Position numbers and translations under genes: made by a program. The notes below the pieces were generated by a model, which saw only the letters and a program-made list of their open reading frames with translations, was not told the origin of the DNA and did no database searches. 64,000 nt of DNA, taken from positions 248,001 through 312,000 of the forward strand of contig NZ_CP064791.1 of the NCBI RefSeq assembly GCF_017094465.1, written 5' to 3'. Below, piece after piece: positions 24,421-32,859 of the stretch. Each line of letters begins with the position of its first letter. Positions within the stretch are counted from its first letter, which is position 1. The stretch is from Halapricum desulfuricans (GTDB taxonomy: Archaea; Halobacteriota; Halobacteria; Halobacteriales; Haloarculaceae).

Positions 24421-24814
24421 TATTGGTTCGTCAATACATGACATAGACAATGCAGTCGTGAGTGGATTCGACGCTGGTCAGTCGAGAGCAACCCGACCAA
24501 TAGCACCTAATATTGATATCTGTAATTCGATTTTCCCGGCCCAGGTCCTTGAGATATCCCGGACAACAGACTGTACGTCCACGTACGACCGCTCACCTCA
24601 ATTCGCGAGTCGAAAAGCGAAACTCGACAGATGGGACTGCCGGGTTTGGTCTTCGAAAGTAGGTGGGGGGGGGGGGTGGGTGGGGGGAAAGGATCATGGC
24701 ACCGGTGGGGCGGTGCCACTACAACCTTCTGGGGGAGCCTAAGTAAAAAATCTTGGGGGCAAATTATCGACTCTGATAATAGGCGAACTCTGAGGTACCG
24801 AATCAGGGCGACAA
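24421..24814. other. Gene-free, less GC-rich stretch with a G12 tract
   Basis: No coding region is supported. It contains a run of 12 G at 24665-24676 followed by TGGGTGGGGGG (a G-quadruplex-capable purine stretch) and a 7-bp perfect hairpin GGCACCG-N6-CGGTGCC at 24698-24717. The base composition is lower in GC than neighbouring genes, so it may be decayed or imported DNA. Confidence 0.55.
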
Positions 24815-25300
24815 TCAACTGGTAAGCTGCTTCGATAGTACGATGAACTCAAGCTCTATCCCATCTATTTCACGCGATCGTGTTTCAACACGCGTGTATC
24901 CATGCAATTCGTAAAATTCCGTTGCGTTCCGTGACGACACGACTGTCAGCGCCCGGCAACCGATCAGTAGCGCGCTCGATTCGAGCTGTCCGAGCAATCG
25001 CGTGCCGATACCGGACCGTGCCCGGTGTGGATGGACAAAGAGCGCTTCGATCCGATCCGATTCGGCGTTGAGCACCCCATAGCCCACCACCTGCTCGTCA
25101 TCGCAGGCCACGAGGATCTGAAACCCATCGGTCTCCGTCGCGTTCCGATATTCGGTGAGTGCGTCGTCGTCCGGTGTCCAGGCCTCGATCTGTTGTCGTG
25201 TGTACGCGCTCGCGGACAGTTCGGCAATCGCGGCCTGTTTTACCGCCAGAATCGCCTCGGCGTCGCCCGGCCGCGCTGTCCGCACCGATACGTTCACCAT
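24815..25300 (-). CDS. GNAT-family N-acetyltransferase
   Basis: A 161-residue acetyltransferase of the GNAT fold. The start (VSVRTARPGDAEAILAVKQAAI), the acetyl-CoA-binding motif A (IEALFVHPHRARSGIGTRLLGQLE, with the R-x-x-G-x-G/A pattern), and the C-terminal ATEFYELHGYTRVE segment are all characteristic. ATG 25300 starts directly before the domain; upstream in-frame sequence is His/Gln-rich and not family-like. Substrate unknown; divergent from serB. Confidence 0.85.
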   Translation of the reverse strand: MVNVSVRTARPGDAEAILAVKQAAIAELSASAYTRQQIEAWTPDDDALTEYRNATETDGFQILVACDDEQVVGYGVLNAESDRIEALFVHPHRARSGIGTRLLGQLESSALLIGCRALTVVSSRNATEFYELHGYTRVETRSREIDGIELEFIVLSKQLTS

Positions 25301-25474
25301 CCGGGTGTTTGTTCCCTCTCCCTCATCTTGTGTATGGCCATCCCGGCAGGCGCGATGCTGGTGGCTGTGTATTTGCGACAATATTCGTCATCCCGTGTTG
25401 GCGCGTCACCCCGAACTGATACAGTCACAAGTCTGAACCGGGGACTTTGTCAACCCCGGCGTCGAAGCGCGAGT

Positions 25475-26107
25475 ATGCTCGTAGCCTTTGATTTCGACGG
25501 CACGCTCTCGGACTCGGAGATGGTCGTTCTGCTGGGCGAACAGTGCGGCGTCGCCGGGGAGATCGACGAGATCACCGAACGCGCGATGAACGACGAGATC
25601 GAGTACGCCGAGAGCCTCCGCCAGCGTTGTGCGCTCCTGGAGGGGCTTGCTGACGAAGACGCACAGGCGGCCTTCCAGCAGGTCCGGCTCCGCGAGGGCG
25701 CTCCCGAAGTCATCGACGCGCTCAACAGCGCCGGCGTCCACACCGCCGTCCTCACGGGTGGGTTCGAACGGGGCGTCCAGGCGGCCCTTGCGTCCGCCGG
25801 CGTCGACGTCGACACCATCGTCGCCAATCGGCTGCCGGTCGATAGCGGGACTCTCACTGGTGAGGTCGAAGGTCCCCTGATCGAGGGCACGAAAGACACT
25901 GCTATGGAATCCACCGCGGCCGATCTGGGACTTGACGCTTCGGACACGGTCGCGGTCGGCGACGGTGCCAACGACTTGCCGATGCTCGAAGTCGCCGGTC
26001 TCGCGATCGGGTTCGATCCGAAGCCGGCCGTCGAGGACGCCTGCGATGTCGTCGTCTCCTCGATGTCCGAACTCCGGACCGTCCTCGAACAGCAGGGCGT
26101 CCTCTGA
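25475..26107 (+). CDS. serB: Phosphoserine phosphatase-like HAD hydrolase
   Basis: A 210-residue HAD phosphatase of the SerB type, the last step of serine synthesis. Motif I DFDGTLSDSE is at residues 5-14, motif II appears as AVLTGGFERGVQ, a Lys is in GTKDTAM, and motif IV is VAVGDGANDLPMLEVAGLAIGF, a near-diagnostic SerB pattern. ATG 25475 puts motif I at the N terminus; in-frame sequence upstream belongs to the antisense of the GNAT gene. A typical haloarchaeal serB has this length. Confidence 0.88.
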   Translation: MLVAFDFDGTLSDSEMVVLLGEQCGVAGEIDEITERAMNDEIEYAESLRQRCALLEGLADEDAQAAFQQVRLREGAPEVIDALNSAGVHTAVLTGGFERGVQAALASAGVDVDTIVANRLPVDSGTLTGEVEGPLIEGTKDTAMESTAADLGLDASDTVAVGDGANDLPMLEVAGLAIGFDPKPAVEDACDVVVSSMSELRTVLEQQGVL

Positions 26108-26199
26108 TATCCGACTCGGTTTATAGACTAGCTCGGTAGCTATTCACATACCTTCGATCCCGGGCCCGGGAGTGTTGATCTCCATCTCCCAAAGAAAGC

Positions 26200-26223
26200 T
26201 TTATATAGAATCACATTCAATCC
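26200..26223 (+). promoter_or_regulatory. Thermosome copy 2 promoter core
   Basis: Identical over 24 bp to the promoter of thermosome copy 1 (23952-23975). The TATA centre is ~30 nt before ATG 26234. Upstream of the TATA box the two diverge. Confidence 0.75.
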
Positions 26224-26233
26224 AAGCTTGACT

Positions 26234-27925
26234 ATGGCTCAGCAGATGGGTAACCAGCCCCTCATCGTACTCTCGGAGGAGTCCCAGCGGACATCCGGGA
26301 AGGACGCACAGTCGATGAACATCACGGCCGGGAAGGCCGTCGCGGAATCCGTTCGGACCACACTCGGCCCGAAAGGGATGGACAAGATGCTCGTCTCGGA
26401 CACGGGCGATGTCGTCGTCACCAACGACGGCGTCACCATCCTTGATGAGATGGACATCGAGCACCCCGCCGCGAACATGATGGTCGAGGTCGCCCAGACC
26501 CAGGAAGACGAAGTGGGCGACGGCACGACCACCTCCGTCGTCATCGGCGGTGAACTGCTGACGAAGGCCGAGGACCTGCTCGATCAGGACATCCACGCGA
26601 CCGTCCTCGCACAGGGGTATCGCCAGGCGTCCGAGAAGGCCAAGGAGATTCTCGAGGACATGGCCATCGAAGTCGACGCCGACGACACCGACATCCTCGA
26701 ATCCATCGCCGAAACCGCGATGACCGGCAAGGGTGCCGAATCCGCCAAGGATACCCTCGCGGAACTGCTCGTCAACGCGGTTCAGTCCGTGGCTGACGAG
26801 GAAGGCATCGACACGGACAACGTCGATGTCGAGACGGTCGTCGGCGGCTCCATCGAGGAGTCCGAACTCGTCGAGGGCGTCATCGTGGACAAGGAGCGCG
26901 TCCACGAGAACATGCCCTACAGCGTCGAGGACGCCAACGTGGCGCTGCTCGACACCGCGATCGAGGTCAAAGAGACCGAACTCGACACCGAGGTCAACGT
27001 CTCGGACCCGGACCAGCTGCAGGAGTTCCTCGACCAGGAGGAACAGCAGCTCCAGGAGATGGTCGACAAGCTCGCCGACGCCGGTGCCGACGTCGTCTTC
27101 TGTCAGAAGGGCATCGACGACATGGCCCAGCATTACCTCGCCCAGGAGGGCATCCTGGCCGTTCGCCGCGCCAAGAAGTCCGACATCAAGGCGCTCTCGC
27201 GCTCGACCGGTGCCCGGATCGTCTCGAACATCGACGACATCACCGCCGACGATCTCGGCTTCGCGGGCTCAGTCTCCCAGAAGGAGATCGCCGGCGACGA
27301 GCGCATCTTCGTCGAGGACGTCGAGGACGCCAAGGCCGTCACGCTGGTCCTGCGCGGCGGCACCGAGCACGTCGTCGACGAAGTCGAGCGCGCCGTCGAG
27401 GACGCGCTCGGCGTCGTCGCCGTCACGCTGGAGGACGGCAAGGTCGTCCCCGGTGGCGGCGCGCCCGAGGCCGAGCTCGCGCTCGGTCTGCGTGACTACG
27501 CCGACTCCGTCGGTGGCCGCGAACAGCTGGCCGTCGAGGCCTTCGCTGACGCCATCGACGTCATCCCGCGCACCCTCGCGGAAAACGCTGGCCTCGATCC
27601 GATCGACTCGCTGGTCGATCTCCGCAGCCAGCACGACGGCGGCGACACGACCGTCGGGCTGGACGCCTACACCGGCGACATCATCGACATGGAAGACAAC
27701 GGCGTCGTCGAGCCGCTGCGCGTGAAGACGCAGGCCGTCGAGAGTGCGACTGAGGCCGCCGTGATGATCCTGCGCATCGACGACGTGATCGCCGCAGGCG
27801 ACCTCAAGGGCGGCGCCGGTGACGACGACGAAGACGAAGGCGGACCCGGTGCCGGCGGCCCCGGCGGTATGGGCGGCGGCATGGGTGGCATGGGCGGCAT
27901 GGGCGGTATGGGCGGCGCGATGTAA
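26234..27925 (+). CDS. Thermosome subunit (group II chaperonin), copy 2
   Basis: A 563-residue thermosome subunit, paralogous to the one at 22274-23941. It carries [23 protein letters not shown] and GDGTTTSVV for ATP binding, and ends in an acidic then Gly-Met-repeat tail ([13 protein letters not shown]...GGMGGAM). ATG 26234 is preferred to a TTG two codons upstream because of the TATA distance. Thermosomes of haloarchaea are hetero-oligomers of two or three subunit types; the pair here likely co-assembles. Confidence 0.95.
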   Translation: MAQQMGNQPLIVLSEESQRTSGKDAQSMNITAGKAVAESVRTTLGPKGMDKMLVSDTGDVVVTNDGVTILDEMDIEHPAANMMVEVAQTQEDEVGDGTTTSVVIGGELLTKAEDLLDQDIHATVLAQGYRQASEKAKEILEDMAIEVDADDTDILESIAETAMTGKGAESAKDTLAELLVNAVQSVADEEGIDTDNVDVETVVGGSIEESELVEGVIVDKERVHENMPYSVEDANVALLDTAIEVKETELDTEVNVSDPDQLQEFLDQEEQQLQEMVDKLADAGADVVFCQKGIDDMAQHYLAQEGILAVRRAKKSDIKALSRSTGARIVSNIDDITADDLGFAGSVSQKEIAGDERIFVEDVEDAKAVTLVLRGGTEHVVDEVERAVEDALGVVAVTLEDGKVVPGGGAPEAELALGLRDYADSVGGREQLAVEAFADAIDVIPRTLAENAGLDPIDSLVDLRSQHDGGDTTVGLDAYTGDIIDMEDNGVVEPLRVKTQAVESATEAAVMILRIDDVIAAGDLKGGAGDDDEDEGGPGAGGPGGMGGGMGGMGGMGGMGGAM

Positions 27926-27984
27926 GTTCGGCCGAAGGCTGAACCCGTCGTCCGTTGACGCTCGCAAAACGAACCGATCGCAGT

Positions 27985-28011
27985 ACGTTTCCGTTTTCGC
28001 TTTCGCCTTCG
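27985..28011 (+). terminator. Pyrimidine-rich terminator candidate of thermosome copy 2
   Basis: GTTTCCGTTTTCGCTTTCGCC lies 60-85 bp after the stop: the repeated T-runs are typical of archaeal U-rich terminators. Confidence 0.4.
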
Positions 28012-28035
28012 AGCCCTGCTTCTGTTCGTATTGAG

Positions 28036-28224
28036 TTAGACCATCGCGCCCATACCCAGCGAGGAGAGCGTGTTCTTGACGATTGCGAACACGCCGAGGC
28101 CGAGACCGAGCAATACGAGCAGCAGGCCGGCAGCGATCACTGGCGATTCGTAGGCGATGACTCCGAGTCCGCCTACTGTGACGAGAGCACCAGCAACGCC
28201 GACGATTCCGAGTTTCTCAAGCAT
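28036..28224 (-). CDS. Small two-helix membrane protein
   Basis: A 62-residue protein of two transmembrane helices (LGIVGVAGALVTVGGLGVIAY and IAAGLLLVLLGLGLGVFAIV) with few other residues. Similar small hydrophobic proteins are widespread in haloarchaea; no function is known to me. Downstream of, and convergent with, thermosome copy 2. Confidence 0.6.
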   Translation of the reverse strand: MLEKLGIVGVAGALVTVGGLGVIAYESPVIAAGLLLVLLGLGLGVFAIVKNTLSSLGMGAMV

Positions 28225-28284
28225 ATCTCACTGGGCGCTCGGATGCGGTAAAACGGTGCCGGAGTCGAGCGGGTAGCGACCCGG

Positions 28285-28716
28285 TCAATATCGGAAGTCG
28301 GTTTCGACCCGGGCCGCTGTTTCGCCCATTTCCACGAGCGCGTTCTGGTATCGCATCGCTTGCATTTTTGATCCGTCGACTTTGAGCGTCCCGTCCATGA
28401 CACTCGAGACGATATCGGCCTCGCCCCGGATGATCCGCTTCCAGTCGCTGTAGGACCCTTTGAGGGTGTACCCGTGAGCGACTTCGTCGGGATCGTCCAG
28501 CACAGCGGTCTGCAGGCACTCGCCGTCCCGGAGTTCGAGATAGAGATACAGCGGCTCGCCGTCGTAGGTGTCGTCCGGCCCGATCTCGAGGACGAAATCG
28601 CCGTCGAAGCCGACGCCCCAGCCGTCGGCAGCCGCCGCGTAGGCATCGTTGTCGTTGAGACGGTCCCGGAACGACTCGACCCAGGCTTCGGCTTCCTCGG
28701 GCAGCTCGATCGCCAT
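28285..28716 (-). CDS. SCP2-like sterol-binding-fold protein
   Basis: A 143-residue protein with an SCP2-type domain: a helical start ([16 protein letters not shown]), [32 protein letters not shown], and a C-terminal [33 protein letters not shown] region, matching the SCP2 strand-loop-helix pattern. SCP2-fold proteins bind hydrophobic ligands such as lipids. The ligand here is unknown. It is divergent from aIF-1A. Confidence 0.8.
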   Translation of the reverse strand: MAIELPEEAEAWVESFRDRLNDNDAYAAAADGWGVGFDGDFVLEIGPDDTYDGEPLYLYLELRDGECLQTAVLDDPDEVAHGYTLKGSYSDWKRIIRGEADIVSSVMDGTLKVDGSKMQAMRYQNALVEMGETAARVETDFRY

Positions 28717-28851
28717 CGTGTACGTGGCTTCTCACCTCTTGCCCTTGGATGTATCGCCCGCGTCCTGCCAGTCTGTCCTGGCCCCCTCGTGTGTCTCCTC
28801 GATTCGCCTGCAACCGTCAGTCTGAAATCCTGTGCCGTTGAACCATCCTAT

Positions 28852-29139
28852 ATGGGCGACGACAGCGGGCGAAACGACCTCCGCATGCCCGACGACGACG
28901 AGGTGTTCGCCGTCGTCACGAACATGCTGGGGGCCAACCGCGTGAAGGTACGGTGCATGGACGGCAAAGAACGCACGGCGCGCATTCCGGGGAAGATGCA
29001 GAAACGCATCTGGATCCGTGAAGACGACGTCGTGCTCGTCGAGCCCTGGGACTGGCAAGACGAAAAGGCCGACATCGCCTGGCGGTACGACAAGCAGGAA
29101 GCCGATCAGTTGCGCGAAGAGGGTCACATTCAGGAATAA
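28852..29139 (+). CDS. eif1A: Translation initiation factor aIF-1A
   Basis: A 95-residue S1/OB-fold factor that occupies the A site during initiation. The core is unmistakable: [55 protein letters not shown] in outline, with the conserved G-K-M-(R/Q)-K-R-(I/V)-W-I segment. ATG 28852 is the family start; longer in-frame sequence upstream is antisense to the SCP2-like gene. Confidence 0.95.
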   Translation: MGDDSGRNDLRMPDDDEVFAVVTNMLGANRVKVRCMDGKERTARIPGKMQKRIWIREDDVVLVEPWDWQDEKADIAWRYDKQEADQLREEGHIQE

Positions 29140-29205
29140 CGTCTGTCTGTTCTCACGCCGACAAAGGGAAGTATATGAGTCTCAGACACCTACCGCAAGG
29201 TATCG

Positions 29206-30090
29206 ATGCAATGGCAACCTGACTGGGGACTCCGCGGCCGGATGGGCCTGACGATGGTCCTGCTCGGGCTCCTGTACGTCGGCTTCATCGCTGTGCTGGC
29301 GGTCTCCGGGATCAGTCTCCTCGGTATGGTGCTGTTCCTGGGGCTGTTTAGCCTCGGGCAGTTCTTTTTCAGTGACAAACTCGCGCTCAGGAGCATGGGC
29401 GCGCGAACCGTCTCCGAGGAGGAGTACCCCGAACTTCACGCGACTGTCGGCCGACTCGCACAGCAGGCCGACGTGCCGAAACCGGACGTCGCGGTCGCCG
29501 ACACGCAGATCCCGAACGCCTTCGCGACGGGACGCTCTCAGTCGAGTGCGACCGTCGCCGTGACGACGGGGATCATGGGGACGCTCGATCAGGACGAACT
29601 CGAAGGCGTTCTCGCCCACGAACTGGCCCACGTCAAGAACCGCGACGTGATGGTGATGACGATCGCGTCGTTCCTCTCGACGATCGCGTTTATGATCGTC
29701 CGCTGGGGCTGGTTGTTCTCGGGCGGTCGCGGCCAGGGTCGCGGCGGCAACCAGGCGCCGATCTGGGTCGCAATCGTGGTGTCGCTGGTCGTCTGGATCG
29801 TTTCGTTCCTGCTCATTCGGGCACTCAGCCGCTATCGGGAGTACGCGGCCGACCGCGGTGGCGCGATCATCACCGGCCAACCCTCGGCGCTCGCGAGTGC
29901 GCTGCTGAAGATCTCCGGCCGGATGGACCGGGTTCCCGAGGAGGACCTCCGCGATCAGGCCGAGATGAACGCGTTCTTCGTCATCCCAATCAGCAAGGGC
30001 TTTGTCGGCCGGGTGTTCAAGACCCATCCCGCGACGGAAAAGCGGGTCGAACGCCTGCGCGAGATGGAACGGGAAATCGAGACCGCGTGA
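29206..30090 (+). CDS. htpX: HtpX-type zinc metalloprotease
   Basis: A 294-residue membrane peptidase of family M48. Two N-terminal helices precede the zinc motif HELAH (in GVLAHELAHVKNRD), then two more helices and the third-ligand Glu in YREYAADRGGA. HtpX degrades damaged membrane proteins in stress. It is followed 60 bp downstream by the PspAB gene, a neighbour pairing known in archaea, which suggests a membrane-stress unit. Confidence 0.92.
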   Translation: MQWQPDWGLRGRMGLTMVLLGLLYVGFIAVLAVSGISLLGMVLFLGLFSLGQFFFSDKLALRSMGARTVSEEEYPELHATVGRLAQQADVPKPDVAVADTQIPNAFATGRSQSSATVAVTTGIMGTLDQDELEGVLAHELAHVKNRDVMVMTIASFLSTIAFMIVRWGWLFSGGRGQGRGGNQAPIWVAIVVSLVVWIVSFLLIRALSRYREYAADRGGAIITGQPSALASALLKISGRMDRVPEEDLRDQAEMNAFFVIPISKGFVGRVFKTHPATEKRVERLREMEREIETA

Positions 30091-30150
30091 CTGGGTCGAT
30101 TCTCCCCCAAGTTCACCGGGTGTAAATAGCGCCCGTCCGAACCCTCCGAT

Positions 30151-30762
30151 ATGGGACTGCTCGATGGGCTCAAGCAGGCGCTCGGACTCAAGGCCGAGGC
30201 CGACGCGACCCGGGACGCCGATCCCGACGACCTCTGGGGGATGAGTACCGCCTACGTGACGATGGAAGCGGATCTGGGGTACGCGCCGACCGGCAACGCC
30301 GCGCTGTGTTTCGCCGCCGTCGATAGCACGGATTTCACGGACGCCCTCGGCAACGTCGAAGCGATTCTGGAAGCCGGCGAGGCCGAGACCGGGACGACCG
30401 CGGAGTTCGTCGAGGATAGCCACGGCTATCACTGGATCGTCCTCGAAGACGACACCTTCGAGGACCTGGTGACGAGCGTGCACTTCGCCGCCGACGAACT
30501 CATCGAACAGGGCTACGGCTCGCGGCTGCTCGCGGCGCTGTTCGCCTTCGATCACCCCGCCGAGGATCGATCGGTCTACTGGGTGTACTCGTTCCGACGC
30601 GGGGCCTACTACCCGTTCGCGCCGTTGCCCGGCAAACGCGAGCGCGATTCGGGCCCGGAGTTCAAACTCCGGAGTGTCCTCGACGGCGAACTCGACCTCG
30701 AGGACGACGAGGCCTACTGGTATCCGCTCTGGCCCGAGGACGACGGCCACCCCTGGGAGTGA
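30151..30762 (+). CDS. pspAB: PspA-associated protein PspAB
   Basis: A 203-residue protein with the family start MGLLDGLKQALGL, then an alpha/beta body containing GYHWIVLEDDTFEDLVTSVHFAADELIEQGYGSRLLAALF and FRRGAYYPFAPLPGKRERDS in outline, strongly resembling PspAB proteins that accompany HtpX. It is thought to act in membrane-stress response, possibly with PspA, which is absent here. Co-directional with htpX. Confidence 0.8.
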   Translation: MGLLDGLKQALGLKAEADATRDADPDDLWGMSTAYVTMEADLGYAPTGNAALCFAAVDSTDFTDALGNVEAILEAGEAETGTTAEFVEDSHGYHWIVLEDDTFEDLVTSVHFAADELIEQGYGSRLLAALFAFDHPAEDRSVYWVYSFRRGAYYPFAPLPGKRERDSGPEFKLRSVLDGELDLEDDEAYWYPLWPEDDGHPWE

Positions 30763-30893
30763 CGACGCTCTCGGAACCTTTTCGCATCTAAACCCCGCGA
30801 TGTACTGCCGATCCGTAGCAGCGCTGTCCTGCGCTTTCACTTTCACTATACTGTTAACGAGGGTTTATGACCCATCCGATACAAGCGAGGGGT

Positions 30894-31943
30894 ATGGCAG
30901 CAACCGAAGACCTTGAAGACCTTCCGGGTGTCGGCCCGGCGACAGCCGAGAAGTTGCGCGATAACGGATACGAGTCCTATCAGGGGATCGCAGTCGCCTC
31001 GCCGGGCGAGTTATCGAACACGGCCGATGTCGGCGAATCGTCGGCGGCGGACATCATTCAGGCCGCCCGCGAGGCCGCCGATATCGGCGGGTTCGAGTCC
31101 GGCTCGACCGTTCTCGAACGGCGCGAACAGATCGGGAAGCTCTCCTGGGGCGTCGAGGAGATCGACGAGTTGCTCGGCGGCGGCGTCGAGACCCAGTCGA
31201 TCACCGAAGTCTACGGCGAGTTCGGGGCCGGCAAGTCCCAGGTCACCCATCAGCTGTCCGTCACCGTCCAGCTCCCCAGCGAGTACGGCGGGCTGGAGGG
31301 AAGTGCGATCTTCATCGACAGCGAGGACACGTTCCGTCCCGAGCGGATCGATCAGATGGTCAACGGGCTGGACGACGAGGCCATCGAGGCGACGATGGTC
31401 CTGCACGGGATCGTCGAGGAGGAAGGTGACGCAGACGCCGGTGACGAGGCACTCGTTGAGGAACTCGTCGAGTCGATGCTCGACAAGATCCACGTCGCGA
31501 AGGCGTTCAACTCCAACCACCAGATTCTCCTGGCCGAGAAGGCCCAGGAGATCGCCAGCGAGTCCCAGGACGACGAGTTCCCGGTCCGCTTGCTGACGGT
31601 CGACTCGCTGACCGCCCACTTCCGCGCGGAGTACGTCGGTCGTGGCGAACTCGCCGAGCGCCAGCAGAAGCTGAACAAGCACCTCCACGACCTGATGCGG
31701 GTCGGCGACCTGAACAATACCGCCGTTGTCGTCACCAACCAGGTCGCTTCCAATCCCGATTCGTTCTTCGGCGATCCGACCCAGCCGATCGGTGGCAACA
31801 TCCTCGGCCACACCTCGACGTTCCGGATGTACCTCCGCAAGTCCAAGGGCAACAAGCGGATCGTCAAACTCGTCGACGCGCCGAACTTGCCGGATGGTGA
31901 GGCAGTCATGCGCGTCGAGGAAGGCGGTCTTATGGCCGAGTAG
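30894..31943 (+). CDS. radA: DNA repair and recombination protein RadA
   Basis: A 349-residue recombinase (archaeal RecA/Rad51). An N-terminal HhH domain ([28 protein letters not shown]) is followed by Walker A (GEFGAGKSQ, residues ~108-116) and Walker B (RLLTVDSLT); L2 and the C-terminal region ([25 protein letters not shown]) are standard. ATG 30894 is the conserved start. Length shows that no intein is present. A hairpin terminator follows at 31970-31991. Confidence 0.96.
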   Translation: MAATEDLEDLPGVGPATAEKLRDNGYESYQGIAVASPGELSNTADVGESSAADIIQAAREAADIGGFESGSTVLERREQIGKLSWGVEEIDELLGGGVETQSITEVYGEFGAGKSQVTHQLSVTVQLPSEYGGLEGSAIFIDSEDTFRPERIDQMVNGLDDEAIEATMVLHGIVEEEGDADAGDEALVEELVESMLDKIHVAKAFNSNHQILLAEKAQEIASESQDDEFPVRLLTVDSLTAHFRAEYVGRGELAERQQKLNKHLHDLMRVGDLNNTAVVVTNQVASNPDSFFGDPTQPIGGNILGHTSTFRMYLRKSKGNKRIVKLVDAPNLPDGEAVMRVEEGGLMAE

Positions 31944-31969
31944 CGCCGGTATCGCTGGTTTCCTTTTCA

Positions 31970-31991
31970 GCCCTCGTTTCGTGTCGAGGGC
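31970..31991 (+). terminator. Hairpin after radA
   Basis: GCCCTCG and CGAGGGC form a 7-bp perfect stem with an 8-nt loop, 27 bp after the radA stop; T-rich sequence (TTTCCTTTTC) precedes it. The remaining 200 bp to the tRNA gene show no other gene; CCTTAAC near 32161 is the likely tRNA promoter element. Confidence 0.5.
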
Positions 31992-32195
31992 GCTCTGGCC
32001 CCTTCTCCGTATCCAGCCCCGGAGTGAAAGTGAACGAAATATGCTGGAATCGCAGTACGTGAGTCGGCTTCGATCCGAAAACAGGGGGTTGGGAACGACT
32101 CGCGTACGCTGGGGTGGTGGTCAGCCAGCACCGTCTCGGTCGCCCGACTCAGAACGAAAGTCCTTAACCGACCGATTGCAGATATAGCAATGCGA

Positions 32196-32277
32196 GCCAG
32201 GATGGCCGAACGGTAAGGCGCACGCCTGGAAAGCGTGTTCCCTTTCGGGATTCTGGGTTCAAATCCCAGTCCTGGCG
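32196..32277 (+). tRNA. tRNA-Ser (anticodon GGA)
   Basis: A full cloverleaf with a long variable arm, as expected for serine. The acceptor stem is GCCAGGA/TCCTGGC with discriminator G, the anticodon stem CACGC/GCGTG surrounds loop CTGGAAA (GGA at 32228-32230), the variable arm is TTCCC-TTT-CGGGA, and the T arm is CTGGG-TTCAAAT-CCCAG. CCA is not encoded. Its 3' part and 13 bp of flank are repeated at 32388-32421. Confidence 0.95.
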
Positions 32278-32290
32278 TACTTTTGCCGCG
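32257..32290 (+). repeat. 34-bp direct repeat, copy in tRNA-Ser 3' end
   Basis: From the T loop through the tRNA end and 13 bp of flank (GTACTTTTGCCGCG). Identical to 32388-32421. Tandem tRNA-3'-end copies are the usual trace of att sites. Confidence 0.8.
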
Positions 32291-32311
32291 AGCAATACCG
32301 CGAGCGGCAAA
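32282..32311. repeat. Hairpin just after the tRNA gene
   Basis: TTTGCCGC and GCGGCAAA form an 8-bp perfect stem with a 14-nt loop; may help end tRNA transcription. Confidence 0.4.
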
Positions 32312-32320
32312 TACGGAATA

Positions 32321-32335
32321 GACTGGGATTTGAGC
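32321..32335 (-). repeat. Inverted partial copy of the tRNA T-arm
   Basis: GACTGGGATTTGAGC is the reverse complement of the tRNA T-loop/T-stem segment TCAAATCCCAGTC. It lies between the two direct 34-bp copies. Confidence 0.65.
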
Positions 32336-32387
32336 AGAGAAGTCGCAGCCCGCGCAGGCCAGCGGCCGAGCAGGACCGTCTTCGCGA

Positions 32388-32421
32388 GTTCAAATCCCAG
32401 TCCTGGCGTACTTTTGCCGCG
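32388..32421 (+). repeat. 34-bp direct repeat, downstream copy (att-like)
   Basis: Second copy of 32257-32290, 131 bp away. No integrase gene or cargo lies between the copies. Confidence 0.8.
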
Positions 32422-32449
32422 GGCAGCAAACTCGCGCTCAACTAGATTG

Positions 32450-32704
32450 TCATCCCTCGCCTTCGGATTGGAAAGGTTCCCCGACCGCCTCCCGCGGCAG
32501 GACGTTGTGGAGTTCGGTTTCGAGGTCACGGGGGGTGTCGAACGTCTCAGTGGTCGTCTGTGAGATCAATTTGCCTAGGTTTCTCTCTCCGTCAGCCAAC
32601 TGCAAGGTGATTTCGGCGAACTCGTCCGCCGCGGTAGCCCGATCAACCGGATACTCTAGCTCGCTGAGGACCGACTGGCTTTCACTGAGCTTTACTCTAT
32701 CCAT
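32450..32704 (-). CDS. Small DUF5789-like haloarchaeal protein
   Basis: An 84-residue acidic protein whose pattern (SELEYPVDRATAADEFAEITLQLADGERNLGKLI, then LHNVLPREAVGEPFQSEGEG) agrees with the haloarchaeal DUF5789 family as I recall it: a small helical protein of unknown function. The stop lies just beyond the tRNA-derived repeat. An AT-rich element near 32720-32730 may be its promoter. Confidence 0.75.
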   Translation of the reverse strand: MDRVKLSESQSVLSELEYPVDRATAADEFAEITLQLADGERNLGKLISQTTTETFDTPRDLETELHNVLPREAVGEPFQSEGEG

Positions 32705-32859
32705 TACGATTAATCCTTATGTATGGCGCGGTATTAACTGCCCTGTCTGTGAATCTGATACGTCAGGTCAGTTCACTTGCAGTTGCTCACCGCGCCGACT
32801 AGCACTTCTCAGCCCGAGGCGTCACAGTTTAGCCGCCGGTTGCCCTGTCATCGTATACG

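Noticed and set aside
24507-24818. Minus-strand frame of 103 codons over the G12 region
   Set aside because: Pro-rich segment arises from the G-run read backwards; no start signal or domain.
30894-31943. Intein in radA
   Set aside because: Some archaeal radA genes carry inteins, but this one codes for 349 residues with continuous motifs and no splicing-domain blocks.
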